Source: Gammaproteobacteria bacterium
GTDB taxonomy: Bacteria > Pseudomonadota > Gammaproteobacteria > SZUA-229
Direction: 5' to 3'
Assembly: GCA_029882355.1 (NCBI GenBank)
Contig: JAOUKV010000024.1
Coordinates: forward strand, 1 to 48,653
DNA length: 48,653 bases
Below are positions 35,460 to 45,590 of the stretch, one piece after another (position 1 is the stretch's first letter; the number at the start of each line of letters is the position of its first letter). Made by a program: the position numbers and the translations under genes. The notes beneath the pieces are model-generated. The model was given only the letters and a program-made list of their open reading frames with translations. It was not told the origin of the DNA and did no database searches.

Positions 35460-36983
35460 ATGTTTAAGTTAGGCTGTCAAAGTCGAGTATGTTTTCAAAA
35501 TGAAATTCTGTCTGGACTGACGGTTGCTCTGGCACTGGTGCCAGAAGCGGTAGCTTTTGCCTTTGTCGCTGGTGTTGATCCTCTGGTGGGGCTCTATGCC
35601 GCCTTTATGGTGGGTTTACTGGCTTCTATCTTTGGTGGTCGTCCGGGTATGATCTCAGGCGCAACCGGTGCTATGGCGGTGGTCATGGTCGCGCTAGTCG
35701 CACAACACGGTGTTGAATATCTGTTCGCTGCGGTTGTTCTGACGGGGCTGATACAAATTCTTGCTGGAATATTACGACTGGGTAAATACATCCGCATCGT
35801 GCCGCATCCTGTCATGTTGGGTTTTGTGAATGGACTGGCGATTGTCATCTTTCTCGCACAGATTCCCCACTTTCAAATTCCTGGTAGCGGTGGTCAATGG
35901 ATGGCGGGTAACGAGCTAATGATTTTTGCTGGTCTTATAGTATTAACAATGGCCATTATTCATTTTCTGCCAAAACTGACTTCAGCTTTTCCTGCATCAT
36001 TGGCCGCCATTATCGTGGTCTCATTATTGGTGATAGGTCTGGATATGAACACCAAGACGGTCGGTGATTTAGCTTCCATCAAGGGTGGTTTCCCCGTCTT
36101 CCATATTCCTGGCGTGTCATTCAGCATGGAAACATTAAGAATTATTTTCCCCTATGCCATTATTCTTGCTGCGGTGGGTTTGATTGAATCACTATTAACA
36201 ATGACTTTGATTGATGACATCACCGGCACCCGTGGTCGCGGTAATCGTGAATGTATGGGTCAGGGTATCGCTAATACAGTGACTGGTTTTTTCGGTGGCA
36301 TGGGTGGTTGTGCGATGATTGGTCAGAGTATGATCAACGTCAACTCCGGTGGTCATCAACGCCTGTCGGGTATTTCGGCTGCGTTGTTCCTGTTGATGTT
36401 TATCATGTTTGCCTCCGGCCTGATTGAAATGATACCTATGGCTGCACTGGTCGGTGTCATGTTCATCGTCGTTATGGGCACGTTTGAATGGTCCAGTCTT
36501 CGCATCATGGGCAAAATTCCAAAGACCGATGCCTTTGTCCTAATACTGGTATCGGGCGTGACCGTGTTCAGCGACCTTGCCGTTGCTGTTGTCGTTGGTG
36601 TGATCGTCTCAGCCTTATTCTTTGCCTGGGAAAATGCCAGTCATATTCATGTGAAAAGTTATGATGTAGAAAATGGTTCACGTGTTTACGAATTAAATGG
36701 ACCGTTATTTTTCGGCTCAGTGAAAAACTTTCTTGATCTGTTTACACCTGCCGAAGACCCGGACGATGTCATTATCGAATTTCAAAATTCACGCGTCGCG
36801 GATCACTCTGCGATTGAAGCAATTGATAATCTGGCGGAAAAATATATCAAGGCCGGTAAAAAACTGCACCTGCGTCATTTAAGCCCTGAATGTACCGAGC
36901 TATTAACCAAAGCAGGTGATCTGGTTGAAGTTAACATGTTGGAAGATCCGAAATACCATGTTGCGGACGATAAGTTATCTTAA
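35460..36983 (+). CDS. SulP family anion transporter with STAS domain, second copy
   Basis: A 507-residue SulP transporter. It begins with [21 protein letters not shown] and [35 protein letters not shown], has about ten membrane segments, the conserved [20 protein letters not shown] loop, and a C-terminal STAS domain ([19 protein letters not shown]... [12 protein letters not shown]). This subgroup is often annotated as sulfate permease; bicarbonate is also possible. CCGAGG is 4-5 bases before the ATG. It is followed 17 bases later by yaiI. Confidence 0.92.
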   Translation: MFKLGCQSRVCFQNEILSGLTVALALVPEAVAFAFVAGVDPLVGLYAAFMVGLLASIFGGRPGMISGATGAMAVVMVALVAQHGVEYLFAAVVLTGLIQILAGILRLGKYIRIVPHPVMLGFVNGLAIVIFLAQIPHFQIPGSGGQWMAGNELMIFAGLIVLTMAIIHFLPKLTSAFPASLAAIIVVSLLVIGLDMNTKTVGDLASIKGGFPVFHIPGVSFSMETLRIIFPYAIILAAVGLIESLLTMTLIDDITGTRGRGNRECMGQGIANTVTGFFGGMGGCAMIGQSMINVNSGGHQRLSGISAALFLLMFIMFASGLIEMIPMAALVGVMFIVVMGTFEWSSLRIMGKIPKTDAFVLILVSGVTVFSDLAVAVVVGVIVSALFFAWENASHIHVKSYDVENGSRVYELNGPLFFGSVKNFLDLFTPAEDPDDVIIEFQNSRVADHSAIEAIDNLAEKYIKAGKKLHLRHLSPECTELLTKAGDLVEVNMLEDPKYHVADDKLS

Positions 36984-37000
36984 GTGAGTAAGATAATCGC

Positions 37001-37447
37001 ATGAAAATATGGGTAGACGCCGATGCCTGTCCGGTGGTGATAAAAGAAATTTTATTTAAAGCTGCGACACGCACCGGTGTACTGGTCTCACTGGTTGCTA
37101 ACCAATATATAAAAACACCACCATCACCTAATATCAAATTTATCCAGGTCGGCGCAGGTTTTGATGTCGCCGATAACGAAATAGTCAAACGCCTCGATGC
37201 GGGCGATCTGGTTATTACCAGTGACATCCCCTTAGCCGATGAAGCCATAGAGAAGGGGGCTTATGCACTTAGTTCTCGCGGTGAGCTTTACACCAAAGCC
37301 AATATCAAAGCGCGTTTGAACATGCGTGACTTTATGGAATCGTTGCGTTCAAGTGGCGTTGATACCGGTGGACAGGCAACGTTGAATAATAATGATCGGA
37401 AGGCTTTTGCTGATCAGCTGGATAAGCTATTAACCAAATACGTTTGA
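37001..37447 (+). CDS. yaiI: YaiI/YqxD family protein (DUF188)
   Basis: A 148-residue cytoplasmic protein with the DUF188 signature [18 protein letters not shown], then [33 protein letters not shown] and [11 protein letters not shown]. The family resembles PIN/NYN nucleases in fold, with conserved Asp residues (Asp6, Asp8), but its function is not established. It is close behind the second SulP gene and probably co-transcribed. Confidence 0.93.
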   Translation: MKIWVDADACPVVIKEILFKAATRTGVLVSLVANQYIKTPPSPNIKFIQVGAGFDVADNEIVKRLDAGDLVITSDIPLADEAIEKGAYALSSRGELYTKANIKARLNMRDFMESLRSSGVDTGGQATLNNNDRKAFADQLDKLLTKYV

Positions 37448-37565
37448 AGTATGCCGCAAGCTGAAACGTGGTCACCTTATCTCACTTTTTAGTGATTCAC
37501 GATATGAGCTGGTCTTATACGAATACATTTAAGAATAGTTCTTGCTCTGCTATGGCTTAATCAAT

Positions 37566-37595
37566 AATATAAATACATTCAACGTATTTTATATT
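37566..37595. promoter_or_regulatory. imperfect inverted repeat upstream of the DUF4347 protein gene
   Basis: AATATAAATAC and GTATTTTATATT form an 11-bp inverted repeat with a one-base bulge around ATTCAAC, about 90 bases before the start codon. It could be an operator or a weak hairpin. The rest of the 37448-37683 gap shows no gene. Confidence 0.3.
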
Positions 37596-37683
37596 CTTAT
37601 GCTGAACGGGATGAAAAAACAGTACCTCAATAAGACAAGCTTCAGTGCTGTCTTTAAACATATGCATAAAAGGAAGTATCCAG

Positions 37684-40600
37684 ATGTCTACATCGAATAA
37701 AACCATAAAATCTATTTTTGGTGCACTCGTCCTGACCTCGGCATTATTTGGTGGGGCTGCGTTAGCGCTGGTGAATACAAATATAGCTCACCACCTTGGG
37801 ATTGCTCAAGCGCAAAAAAAATTAGCTGACACAAACCAGATACATGTAAAACAAATCCTCTTTATCGATAGTGCTGTTGCCGAGAGAAAGACGCTGCTTG
37901 ATGGTATTGATCCCAATATTGAGGTGGTTCTGGTCAATAAAAAGAGTGATGGCCTAAAACAGGTGGCTGAAGCACTACGCAGCCGATCAGGCATTGAAGC
38001 ACTTCATATCATCTCTCACGGCCAATCTGGATCGTTACAGCTTGGCTCTTCCAGAATTGATCACTCAAAACTAGAAACTTATGTGAGCGAACTTTCTACC
38101 ATCGGTAAAGCTCTCACAGTCGACGGTGATATTCTTTTTTACGGTTGTAATGTGGCCAATGGTATTGAGGGCATGACTTTTGTTAAAGCTTTGTCTGAGA
38201 TAACAGGTGCCGATATTGCTGCTTCTACAGGGCTTACTGGTTCTCGTGAATTAGAAGGTGACTGGAAGCTTGAAGTCGCAACTGGGGTAATCGAATCTAA
38301 GCTTGCACTCAATCAAATAGCGATGGATGTTTATGCTGATATTCTTGTTGATGTCGTTATTGGCACAGCTGGTCAGCCGGCCTTAACAGAAAGTTTTGCT
38401 GGCTTTGATATAGGTCAGAGTTTTATTGCGACTAAAACGGGCGTGATTAAAGATATTCAGGTAGCTACTGGCATCGGTCCCACAGGCGGTGGCAGTATTA
38501 CGTTAGATATTTATAGTGGGACAACAATAACGGCTCCTAATAAAATACATACCCAGTTTTTTGCAAGCCCATTAGCGGTAACAGCTACAACGTATTCTAG
38601 TTATACCTACAATGTTTTAACGCTGGACGCTAACGTTAATATTAACAACGGCGTTACATACACTTTTGTTTTAAGTCCTGGTCCACTCCTTTCTCTACTT
38701 TATGCTGTCGATGTGTATCCATCTGGAGATTTGTACTCATTTGACCTACTTGGTGGGTTTTCTGGCGGTGCCTTTGATATGATATTTCAGGTCACTCAGG
38801 GAGATCTTCTTGCTAGCGTTCCTGACGCCCCGACCATTGGCATCGCTACAGCAGGTGACGCCCAGGCCAGTGTTGCCTTTACCCCTCCAGCGACTGATGG
38901 TGGCAGTGCCATTTTAAGTTATACAGCGACATCCAGTCCGGGCAATCTTACTAGCTCTGGTTGTGCTGTATCTCCCTGTACAGTGACAGGTTTGAGTAAT
39001 GGCACAGCATACACCTTCACCGTTACCGCCACTAATACTATAGGAACCAGCTCAGCTTCAGCCGCTTCCAACAGTGTAACTCCTAAAGCCAGCCAGACCG
39101 TTAGCTTCACCTCGACTGCGCCTGCCGCCACGGTTGGTGGTGCGACCTACACCCCAACGGCAACCGCCACTTCAGGGTTAACCGTAGCACTCACTGTTGA
39201 CGCCGCCTCAAGCGCCATCTGCACGATCAACACAGGCATCGTCTCATTCAATGCAGCCGGTAGCTGCGTACTCAACGCTAATCAGGCGGGCGATACTAAC
39301 TACAACGCCGCCGTGCAAGTGCAACAAAGTGTCACCGTCGGCAAAGCCAGCCAGACCGTTAGCTTCACCTCGACTGCACCTGCCGCCACGGTTGGTGGTG
39401 CGACCTACACCCCAACGGCAACCGCCACTTCAGGGTTAACCGTAGCACTCACTGTTGACGCCGCCTCAAGCGCCATCTGCACGATCAACACAGGCATCGT
39501 CTCATTCAATGCAGCCGGTAGCTGCGTACTCAACGCTAATCAGGCGGGTGATACTAACTACAACGCCGCCGTTCAAGTGTCACAGACTGTTGCTAGCTCA
39601 GCCGTTGCACCGGATGCACCTAGCATCGGTACGGCCATTGGTGGTAACGCCCAGGCTGGCGTTAGCTTTACCGCTCCGAGCAGTGATGGTGGTAGTACCA
39701 TTACTGGTTACACAGTAACTTCCAGCCCCGCCGGTGGAACGGATAGTAATGCAGGAACAACTGGTTTAAACCACACGATTATTGGACTGAACAACGGTAC
39801 TGCATACACCTTCACTGTGACCGCCACCAATGCATATGGAACTAGTCCGGCTTCTACTGCATCCAACAGCGTTACGCCAGCCACTATTCCTGATGCACCA
39901 TCGGGTGTCACCGCTACAGGTGGATTTGCCCAGGCAACCGTAAGCTTCATCGCTCCCGCAGATAATGGTGGGGATGCAATCATTGGCTACACTGTCACAT
40001 CCAGTCCGGCAGGTGGCATCGATGTAGATGCTGATACCCCTAACCTGACCCATACTATTACTGGTCTGACTGATGGCGTTGCTTATACTTTTACCGTCAC
40101 CGCGACTAATGGCGTTGGTACAGGAGTAGCCTCGGTGGCTTCAAATAGTATCAGTCCAGACTCACCACCGGTAATAACACTGCCTGCTGATATCACCATC
40201 AATGCAGTTGGTCTGCTTTCACCAGTAAGTACTGGCTTGGCGACGGCTTCTGATAGTACCGATGGCTCATTAACGCCAACCTCTAATGCGACAAGCCATT
40301 ATTCGCCAGGTGCACATACTGTTGTCTGGAGTGCCACTGACACGGGTGGAAATACCGCAACCGCCAATCAGACAATTAACGTCACGCCACTAGTTGGTTT
40401 CAGTGGTGATCAAGCTGGACGCGAAGGCGATACCGTCACCTTCAAGGTTATCCTTAATGGTGAAGCTGCAACTTATCCCGTGACGCTGCCTTACACCATC
40501 AGCGGAACAGCGACGAGCATCACTGATCATGATTTGATTGATGGTAGTGTTGATATTCTCGCGGCTAATGTTGAAGCTGTTATCACAGTTAATCTGGTTA

Positions 40601-41805
40601 ATGATGGTGTGGGCGAGGGCGATGAGACGCTCATCGTGACACTAGGTACACCCGTCAATGCGGTTAAAGGCACTGCGGATGTTCATACCCTGGTGATTAC
40701 AGAAAACAATCTGGCACCACAGGTCACGCTCAGTGCTGATCAGGGGAGTGGTAATACTCACTTGATTGCACAGGCCAATGGCAGTGTTATTGTCACCGCC
40801 GCCGTGAGCGATTCAGTCGGCGATGTACATAGCTTTGACTGGACAGCTACCGACAATGCACTAGTCGATACTGATGTCATCGAAGGTACCTTTAGCTTTG
40901 ACCCAACCGGCTTAACGCCGGGGCAGTACACACTGCGTGTTGCCGTCGACGATGGAACCAACACCAGCAACACTGATATCTTGCTGGATGTTGTTGCTAC
41001 CGCACCCGTACTCAGCGCCATCGACACTGATGGCGACGGTGTTGATGATGACATCGAAGGCTTTGCTGATAGTGACGATGACGGCATTGCTGACTATCTG
41101 GATAACAGTGGCTTAGCCAGTAATGTTGCTCTGGAACAAACTGGCATAACTGATCGCTTCCTGATGGAAACTGAACCAGGTTTAACCGCCAGTTTGGGAT
41201 CAGTTGCATTCCGCGCCGGTGTTAATGCCACTGGCGTGACCATGAGCGACATTGAAATACACGCCAATGATGGTGCTGGTGTGACTGCGGATGCAGGAGT
41301 GACTTACAGCGCGGGTCTGTTCGACTTTAATGTTAGCAACTTAGCCACAGCCGGCCAGTCAGTACGCGTTGTACTGGCACAGTTTACAGCCATTCCGGTT
41401 AATGCTGTCTATCGCAAACTGATCGCTGGAAACTGGCAGGACTTTGTGGAAGACACTAACAACAGTCTCGCTTCTGCACCTGGCGAAGCCGGTATCTGTC
41501 CTCCACCAGGTGATGTTGCTTATGTCAGTGGCTTAAACGAAGGAGACTGGTGTGTGCAGTTGACCATTGAAGACGGCGGACTTAACGATGCTGATGGTGT
41601 TGTTAATCAATCCATCTCTGATCCAGGTGGTGTTGTGAATCAACCCATTGTTGACCCAGTTGTTGTAACAGCTACAGATCATACTGAGCCCTATGTCATC
41701 CTGGCCTTTTTCGTTGGTAGTACAAATCCAGTCTGGTTGTTGTTGATTCTTGGACTGTTGCCTTTGCGAAGAAAGCTGCTTGTTGCGAATACGAAAAAAC
41801 ACTGA
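37684..41805 (+). CDS. large multidomain surface protein: DUF4347, FN3 repeats, HYR, Calx-beta, choice-of-anchor U
   Basis: A 1373-residue exported protein. ATG 37684 is preferred over an in-frame one at 37645 because AAGGAAG lies about 9 bases before it and a signal segment (residues 11-30) follows. Domains in order: DUF4347 (about 57-200, with HIISHGQSGSLQLG and ILFYGCNVA); a 150-residue beta region; a first FN3 (about 378-465); two nearly identical 79-residue repeats (467-546, 553-632); two more FN3 domains (641-830); HYR-like (826-905); Calx-beta (902-1010); an acidic calcium-type segment DTDGDGVDDDIEG / DSDDDGIADYLDN near 1112-1140; and a choice-of-anchor U domain with FLMETEPGLT, CPPPGDVAY and LTIEDGGLNDADG. 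The end (NPVWLLLILGLLPLRRK) is a helix plus basic tail like a CTERM sorting signal. It is probably an adhesin or matrix protein. Confidence 0.85.
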   Translation: MSTSNKTIKSIFGALVLTSALFGGAALALVNTNIAHHLGIAQAQKKLADTNQIHVKQILFIDSAVAERKTLLDGIDPNIEVVLVNKKSDGLKQVAEALRSRSGIEALHIISHGQSGSLQLGSSRIDHSKLETYVSELSTIGKALTVDGDILFYGCNVANGIEGMTFVKALSEITGADIAASTGLTGSRELEGDWKLEVATGVIESKLALNQIAMDVYADILVDVVIGTAGQPALTESFAGFDIGQSFIATKTGVIKDIQVATGIGPTGGGSITLDIYSGTTITAPNKIHTQFFASPLAVTATTYSSYTYNVLTLDANVNINNGVTYTFVLSPGPLLSLLYAVDVYPSGDLYSFDLLGGFSGGAFDMIFQVTQGDLLASVPDAPTIGIATAGDAQASVAFTPPATDGGSAILSYTATSSPGNLTSSGCAVSPCTVTGLSNGTAYTFTVTATNTIGTSSASAASNSVTPKASQTVSFTSTAPAATVGGATYTPTATATSGLTVALTVDAASSAICTINTGIVSFNAAGSCVLNANQAGDTNYNAAVQVQQSVTVGKASQTVSFTSTAPAATVGGATYTPTATATSGLTVALTVDAASSAICTINTGIVSFNAAGSCVLNANQAGDTNYNAAVQVSQTVASSAVAPDAPSIGTAIGGNAQAGVSFTAPSSDGGSTITGYTVTSSPAGGTDSNAGTTGLNHTIIGLNNGTAYTFTVTATNAYGTSPASTASNSVTPATIPDAPSGVTATGGFAQATVSFIAPADNGGDAIIGYTVTSSPAGGIDVDADTPNLTHTITGLTDGVAYTFTVTATNGVGTGVASVASNSISPDSPPVITLPADITINAVGLLSPVSTGLATASDSTDGSLTPTSNATSHYSPGAHTVVWSATDTGGNTATANQTINVTPLVGFSGDQAGREGDTVTFKVILNGEAATYPVTLPYTISGTATSITDHDLIDGSVDILAANVEAVITVNLVNDGVGEGDETLIVTLGTPVNAVKGTADVHTLVITENNLAPQVTLSADQGSGNTHLIAQANGSVIVTAAVSDSVGDVHSFDWTATDNALVDTDVIEGTFSFDPTGLTPGQYTLRVAVDDGTNTSNTDILLDVVATAPVLSAIDTDGDGVDDDIEGFADSDDDGIADYLDNSGLASNVALEQTGITDRFLMETEPGLTASLGSVAFRAGVNATGVTMSDIEIHANDGAGVTADAGVTYSAGLFDFNVSNLATAGQSVRVVLAQFTAIPVNAVYRKLIAGNWQDFVEDTNNSLASAPGEAGICPPPGDVAYVSGLNEGDWCVQLTIEDGGLNDADGVVNQSISDPGGVVNQPIVDPVVVTATDHTEPYVILAFFVGSTNPVWLLLILGLLPLRRKLLVANTKKH
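39085..39321 (+). repeat. internal tandem repeat, copy 1 (237 bp)
   Basis: This copy and the next, 258 bases downstream, differ at only about three positions (39120 G/A, a C/T in GCGGGCGAT, and a G/T in GCCGTGCAAG). Each encodes the same 79-residue Ig-like/MBG-type unit, beginning ASQTVSFTSTAPAATVGG. Such identity inside one gene shows recent duplication. Confidence 0.95.
39343..39579 (+). repeat. internal tandem repeat, copy 2 (237 bp)
   Basis: Second copy of the 237-bp unit, separated from the first by 21 bases coding for QQSVTVG. The flanking sequence after each copy diverges at once (CAACAAAG versus TCACAGAC), which marks the repeat limits. Confidence 0.95.
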
Positions 41806-41828
41806 TCAACTGAGATTATTGGCACTAA

Positions 41829-41865
41829 GCAAAGAAGCCCCGTAAAGGGGCTTCTTTGCTTTTGC
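41829..41865. terminator. bidirectional terminator between the surface protein and the APC permease
   Basis: A perfect 13-bp stem (GCAAAGAAGCCCC / GGGGCTTCTTTGC) with a GTAAA loop lies between two convergent genes. T residues follow on the plus strand (GCTTTTGC); the stem itself ends in A/T pairs on both sides, so it can serve both directions. Confidence 0.8.
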
Positions 41866-41909
41866 TAAATTTTCATAATACCTTAGATGTCTAACGTGAG
41901 TGATTGAAC

Positions 41910-43157
41910 TTATAAGATATTCCTGATCACGTTCAGCACTATAAACGTCACCGCCGTAACAAAGCCCAATCTCGGAATCCACACAGAAAACACTCTGACA
42001 CCCTCGGGCTGAGGCTGTTTTTGTTTGATTTTAATCAGTGCCAGATTAACCAGAGCAAACACTATCAGTATAAGAAAACTGGTCATTTCCGCCAGTGTGA
42101 CGATGGGCAGCAATATGGCGAAAAACAATATCAAAGCAGCAACCACCAGGGTGCTGTTGATGGGCGTTCGGGTCGGCGAGTAGATTCTGGAAAACCATAT
42201 CGGTAGCCAACCTCGGTGCCCCATACCATAGAGTAAACGCGAGGCCATAATCAGCTGTATCAAAGCGCCATTGACCACAGCGAATACACCAATCAGGCTG
42301 ATAACCACAGGAGCCTTGCCGGTAGCAGCGATGTACACATCAGCCAGGGGCGCTTCACTCAGTGCTAGCTGTTGTGGCTCGACTAACAGAACAGCAACGA
42401 TGGCGACACCTGCGTACAACAAGGTGGAAATTATCACCGCCAGAAAAATAGCTCGGGGCATATTGCTTTGCGGGTCTTTCACTTCCTCGGCGACGTTGAC
42501 CATATCTTCAAATCCGAGATAGGCATAAAAAGCCAGAAAGGCACCGGCAAAAATACCTATAGATGAAAAGTTAAATGCCAAGTCCGGGATGGCTTCATAA
42601 CTTTGCTGTAGTCGCGGCATCTGCTCAACACCCACCCAGATCACCAGCGACAAACCAATAATCTCCAGCAGTGTTAAAAATGAAGCCACAGCCACCGATT
42701 GTTTAATGCCCCACATTGCCAGCGCAGTCAGTATCACCAGCAGGCTAGAGAGTATGAGCGCTGAAGGTAGATTCTGAATGAGGGGGATATAACTACCGGC
42801 GATGACCTTAAAATAACCGGCGAAAGCGTGAGCGATAGCCGCGGATGACATGATACCCGCCGCCACAATCAATAAGCCCACCACTATCGACAGCCAGCGT
42901 AATTGAAAACCTTCGTATAAATAAACCGATTCACCCGCACTCACCGGATAACGCGCTGATAGCTCGGCATAACTCAGCGCAGAAAATGAAGCGATGATAG
43001 CGGCAATAACAAAGGAGATCGGTGCGTAATAACCGGCTTCACCCGCCACCTTGCCGATCAGGGCATAGATACCCGCACCCAGAATATTGCCCAGACCGTA
43101 AAAGGTGATCAGCGGTAATGTCAGGCTGCGTTTTAATGTAGTTTTACTGTTATGCAT
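41910..43157 (-). CDS. APC family amino acid permease
   Basis: A 415-residue transporter with about twelve membrane segments. The N-terminal signature LTLPLITFYGLGNILGAGIY and ALSYAELSARYPVSAGESVY are characteristic of amino acid-polyamine-organocation permeases; EDMVNVAEEVKDPQSNMPRA is the conserved loop after helix 6. The substrate is not predictable. It is monocistronic, with a terminator downstream and the nrdJ control region upstream. Confidence 0.9.
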   Translation of the reverse strand: MHNSKTTLKRSLTLPLITFYGLGNILGAGIYALIGKVAGEAGYYAPISFVIAAIIASFSALSYAELSARYPVSAGESVYLYEGFQLRWLSIVVGLLIVAAGIMSSAAIAHAFAGYFKVIAGSYIPLIQNLPSALILSSLLVILTALAMWGIKQSVAVASFLTLLEIIGLSLVIWVGVEQMPRLQQSYEAIPDLAFNFSSIGIFAGAFLAFYAYLGFEDMVNVAEEVKDPQSNMPRAIFLAVIISTLLYAGVAIVAVLLVEPQQLALSEAPLADVYIAATGKAPVVISLIGVFAVVNGALIQLIMASRLLYGMGHRGWLPIWFSRIYSPTRTPINSTLVVAALILFFAILLPIVTLAEMTSFLILIVFALVNLALIKIKQKQPQPEGVRVFSVWIPRLGFVTAVTFIVLNVIRNIL

Positions 43158-43281
43158 ATTTCTCAGGTTTCACTCACAAGCTAATCTCATGGTAGCTGAA
43201 AAAAATAAATTTGCGGTATCTATTTGTTTCTATTGGGGCAAATTATCGAGTCCAGGTAAATATGTAATTTCTACTTGGCAC

Positions 43282-43297
43282 ATACAATATCTTGTGT
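43282..43297. promoter_or_regulatory. NrdR box 1 upstream of nrdJ
   Basis: ATACAATATCTTGTGT matches the NrdR-box consensus acaCwAtATatwGtgt at 14 of 16 positions as I recall it. It lies 115 bases before the nrdJ start. NrdR is the ATP/dATP-responsive repressor of ribonucleotide reductase operons. Confidence 0.6.
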
Positions 43298-43312
43298 TAA
43301 TTTATCCGGATA

Positions 43313-43328
43313 GCACTACATGATGATA
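43313..43328. promoter_or_regulatory. degenerate NrdR box 2 upstream of nrdJ
   Basis: GCACTACATGATGATA matches the consensus at only about 9 of 16 positions, but starts exactly 31 bases after box 1, which is the three-helical-turn spacing usual for NrdR box pairs. The spacing is the main support. Confidence 0.4.
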
Positions 43329-43412
43329 ATTAAATGCTAATAAACGTAATTCTTATATAGCTATTTGAATTCAAACTGTATATAGAAAAAATAATAACAA
43401 AGGGAAGCAAAA

Positions 43413-45566
43413 ATGACCGCGCCTAAACTCCACGCCGTACCCAACAATGTAAACGAAGTCCCTTATCAGGATGCATCCCTGGATATCTGGGACACTAAAT
43501 ATCGCCTGAAGACCCGAGACGGCGATCTGGTTGATATGACTCTTGACGATAGCTACGAACGTGTAGCTCGTGCATTATCAGATGTCGAAGCCACGCCCAA
43601 ACTAAAGAAAGAATGGTATGAAAACTTTGTCTGGGCATTACGTCACGGTGCTATCCCTGCCGGTCGTATTATCTCCAATGCCGGTGCACTGGAACACAAA
43701 CCAGCGACTTCGACCATCAACTGCACCGTTTCCGGCACCATTATGGATTCCATGGACGATATCCTCGGTAAGGTGCATGAATCAGGCTTGACCCTGAAAG
43801 CCGGCTGCGGCATTGGCTACGAATTCTCCACGCTACGCCCTAAAGGCGGTTACGTTTCCGGCGCTGGCGCCTATACTTCCGGCCCCATGTCGTTTATGGA
43901 TATCTACGACAAAATGTGTTTCACCGTTTCCTCGGCGGGTGGTCGTCGTGGTGCACAAATGGCGACTTTCGATGTCGGTCATCCTGATGTTTTCGATTTC
44001 ATCAAAGCCAAGCGTGAAGATGGACGTTTACGCCAGTTCAACCTGAGCCTGCTCATCACCACTGCCTTTGTTGAAGCCGTGAAAGCTGACGGCGACTGGC
44101 CGCTGGCTTTCCCGATTACGAATAAAGAATGTGCGCAGGAAAAAATCGATCTCAATGATGCCACGCAAATTATCTGGCGCGACTGGCCGGTTAAAGCCGA
44201 CTACGTGACCAACGATGCAGGCCAGAAAGCCTGCCGCATTACTCGTGTCGTGCCTGCTCGTCGCCTCTGGGACAGCATCATGGCTTCCACCTACGATTAT
44301 GCCGAGCCCGGTTTCATCCTCATCGACAAGGTCAATGAATTTAACAACAACTGGTTCTGTGAAAATATCCGCGCTACCAACCCCTGTGGTGAGCAGCCTT
44401 TACCACCGTACGGTTCGTGTTTATTAGGTTCCATCAACCTGACACGCTTCGTGCTTAACCCGTTCACCAGCAAAGCTGAATTCGACTGGGATAACTACCG
44501 TAAAACTATCCGCATCTTTACCCGTATGCTCGACAACGTGGTTGAAATCAACGGCCTGCCGCTACAACAACAGCGCGACGAAATCACCAGCAAACGTCGT
44601 CACGGCATGGGTTATTTGGGTCTGGGTTCCAGCCTGACCATGATGGGTGTGAAATACGGCGCAGAAGAATCACTGGCATTCACCGAACAGGTGACCAAAG
44701 AACTGGCACTCGAAGGCTGGCGCGCCGGTGTAGAACTGGCCAAAGAAAAAGGCTGCGCACCTGCGCTGGAAAAAGAATTCGAAGTCACTGGCGAAATGAT
44801 CTACAAACGTCCAGAAATGCTCGACGATGGATTCAAAATCGGCGACAAAGTACCCGGTAAAATTTTGCACGCCAAATACAGCCGTTATATGCAGAAAGTC
44901 GCCAAAGAAGACCAGGCGCTGATCGATGAAATGTGTGAAGTCGGCTGTCGCTTCACCCACCACAGCTCAATTGCACCCACCGGCACCATTTCATTATCAC
45001 TGGCCAACAATGCCAGCAACGGTATCGAACCCAGCTTTGCCCATCACTACGCACGCAACATTATTCGTGTAGGCAAAAAGTCCAAAGAAAAAGTCGACGT
45101 GTTCTCATTCGAACTGCTGGCGTATCGTGCCATGGTCAATGCAGAAGCTATGCCTTTCTCAGAAGACGATGAAACGAAATTACCGGACTACTTTATATCC
45201 TCAGAGGAAGTCACACCCAAGCAGCACGTCGATATTCAGGCCGCCGCGCAGAAATGGATCGATTCATCGATTTCAAAAACCGCCAACGTACCCACAGACT
45301 ATCCGTTCGAAGACTTCAAACATATCTACGAATATGCCTACGATATGGACCTGAAAGGTTGCACCACATTCCGCTTCAACCCCGAAGTATTCCAGGGCGT
45401 ACTGGTCCAGGATAAAGACCTGGCCAACACCACCTACCAGTTCACACTGGAAGACGGCACCACCGTTGAATACAAAGGTAACGAAGACATTGAATACGAT
45501 GGCGAGATACACAGCGCCGCTAACTTATTCGACGCACTTAAAGAGGGATATTACGGCAAGTTCTAA
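43413..45566 (+). CDS. nrdJ: adenosylcobalamin-dependent ribonucleotide reductase, catalytic subunit NrdJa
   Basis: A 717-residue class II ribonucleotide reductase that makes deoxyribonucleotides with or without oxygen, using adenosylcobalamin as radical source. The ten-stranded barrel residues are present: redox Cys104 in STINCTVSGT, the N-x-C-x-E active site in NPCGEQPL (Asn323, Cys325, Glu327), and APTGTISL in the substrate region. The chain stops near where single-chain NrdJ would go on to a C-terminal cysteine domain, which is here on the next gene, as in Pseudomonas nrdJa/nrdJb. AAAGGGAAG is a strong ribosome site, and codon use (many C-ending codons) suggests high expression. No B12 riboswitch is visible upstream. 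Confidence 0.93.
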   Translation: MTAPKLHAVPNNVNEVPYQDASLDIWDTKYRLKTRDGDLVDMTLDDSYERVARALSDVEATPKLKKEWYENFVWALRHGAIPAGRIISNAGALEHKPATSTINCTVSGTIMDSMDDILGKVHESGLTLKAGCGIGYEFSTLRPKGGYVSGAGAYTSGPMSFMDIYDKMCFTVSSAGGRRGAQMATFDVGHPDVFDFIKAKREDGRLRQFNLSLLITTAFVEAVKADGDWPLAFPITNKECAQEKIDLNDATQIIWRDWPVKADYVTNDAGQKACRITRVVPARRLWDSIMASTYDYAEPGFILIDKVNEFNNNWFCENIRATNPCGEQPLPPYGSCLLGSINLTRFVLNPFTSKAEFDWDNYRKTIRIFTRMLDNVVEINGLPLQQQRDEITSKRRHGMGYLGLGSSLTMMGVKYGAEESLAFTEQVTKELALEGWRAGVELAKEKGCAPALEKEFEVTGEMIYKRPEMLDDGFKIGDKVPGKILHAKYSRYMQKVAKEDQALIDEMCEVGCRFTHHSSIAPTGTISLSLANNASNGIEPSFAHHYARNIIRVGKKSKEKVDVFSFELLAYRAMVNAEAMPFSEDDETKLPDYFISSEEVTPKQHVDIQAAAQKWIDSSISKTANVPTDYPFEDFKHIYEYAYDMDLKGCTTFRFNPEVFQGVLVQDKDLANTTYQFTLEDGTTVEYKGNEDIEYDGEIHSAANLFDALKEGYYGKF

Positions 45567-45590
45567 GGAACCGCGTAACAGGAAACTATT

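Noticed and set aside
38919-39131. Antisense reading frames in the surface protein gene
   Set aside because: Repetitive Thr/Ala/Val codons on the plus strand produce long open frames on the other frames; none has a start signal or a recognisable product.
39085-39579. CRISPR array or other direct-repeat array
   Set aside because: The repeats are long, in frame and coding, with only two copies; no short spaced repeat array is present anywhere in the window.
43158-43412. Cobalamin riboswitch before the B12-dependent reductase
   Set aside because: No B12 box or GCCACTG-type conserved core and no suitable paired elements were found; the region is AT-rich and better explained by NrdR boxes and a promoter.
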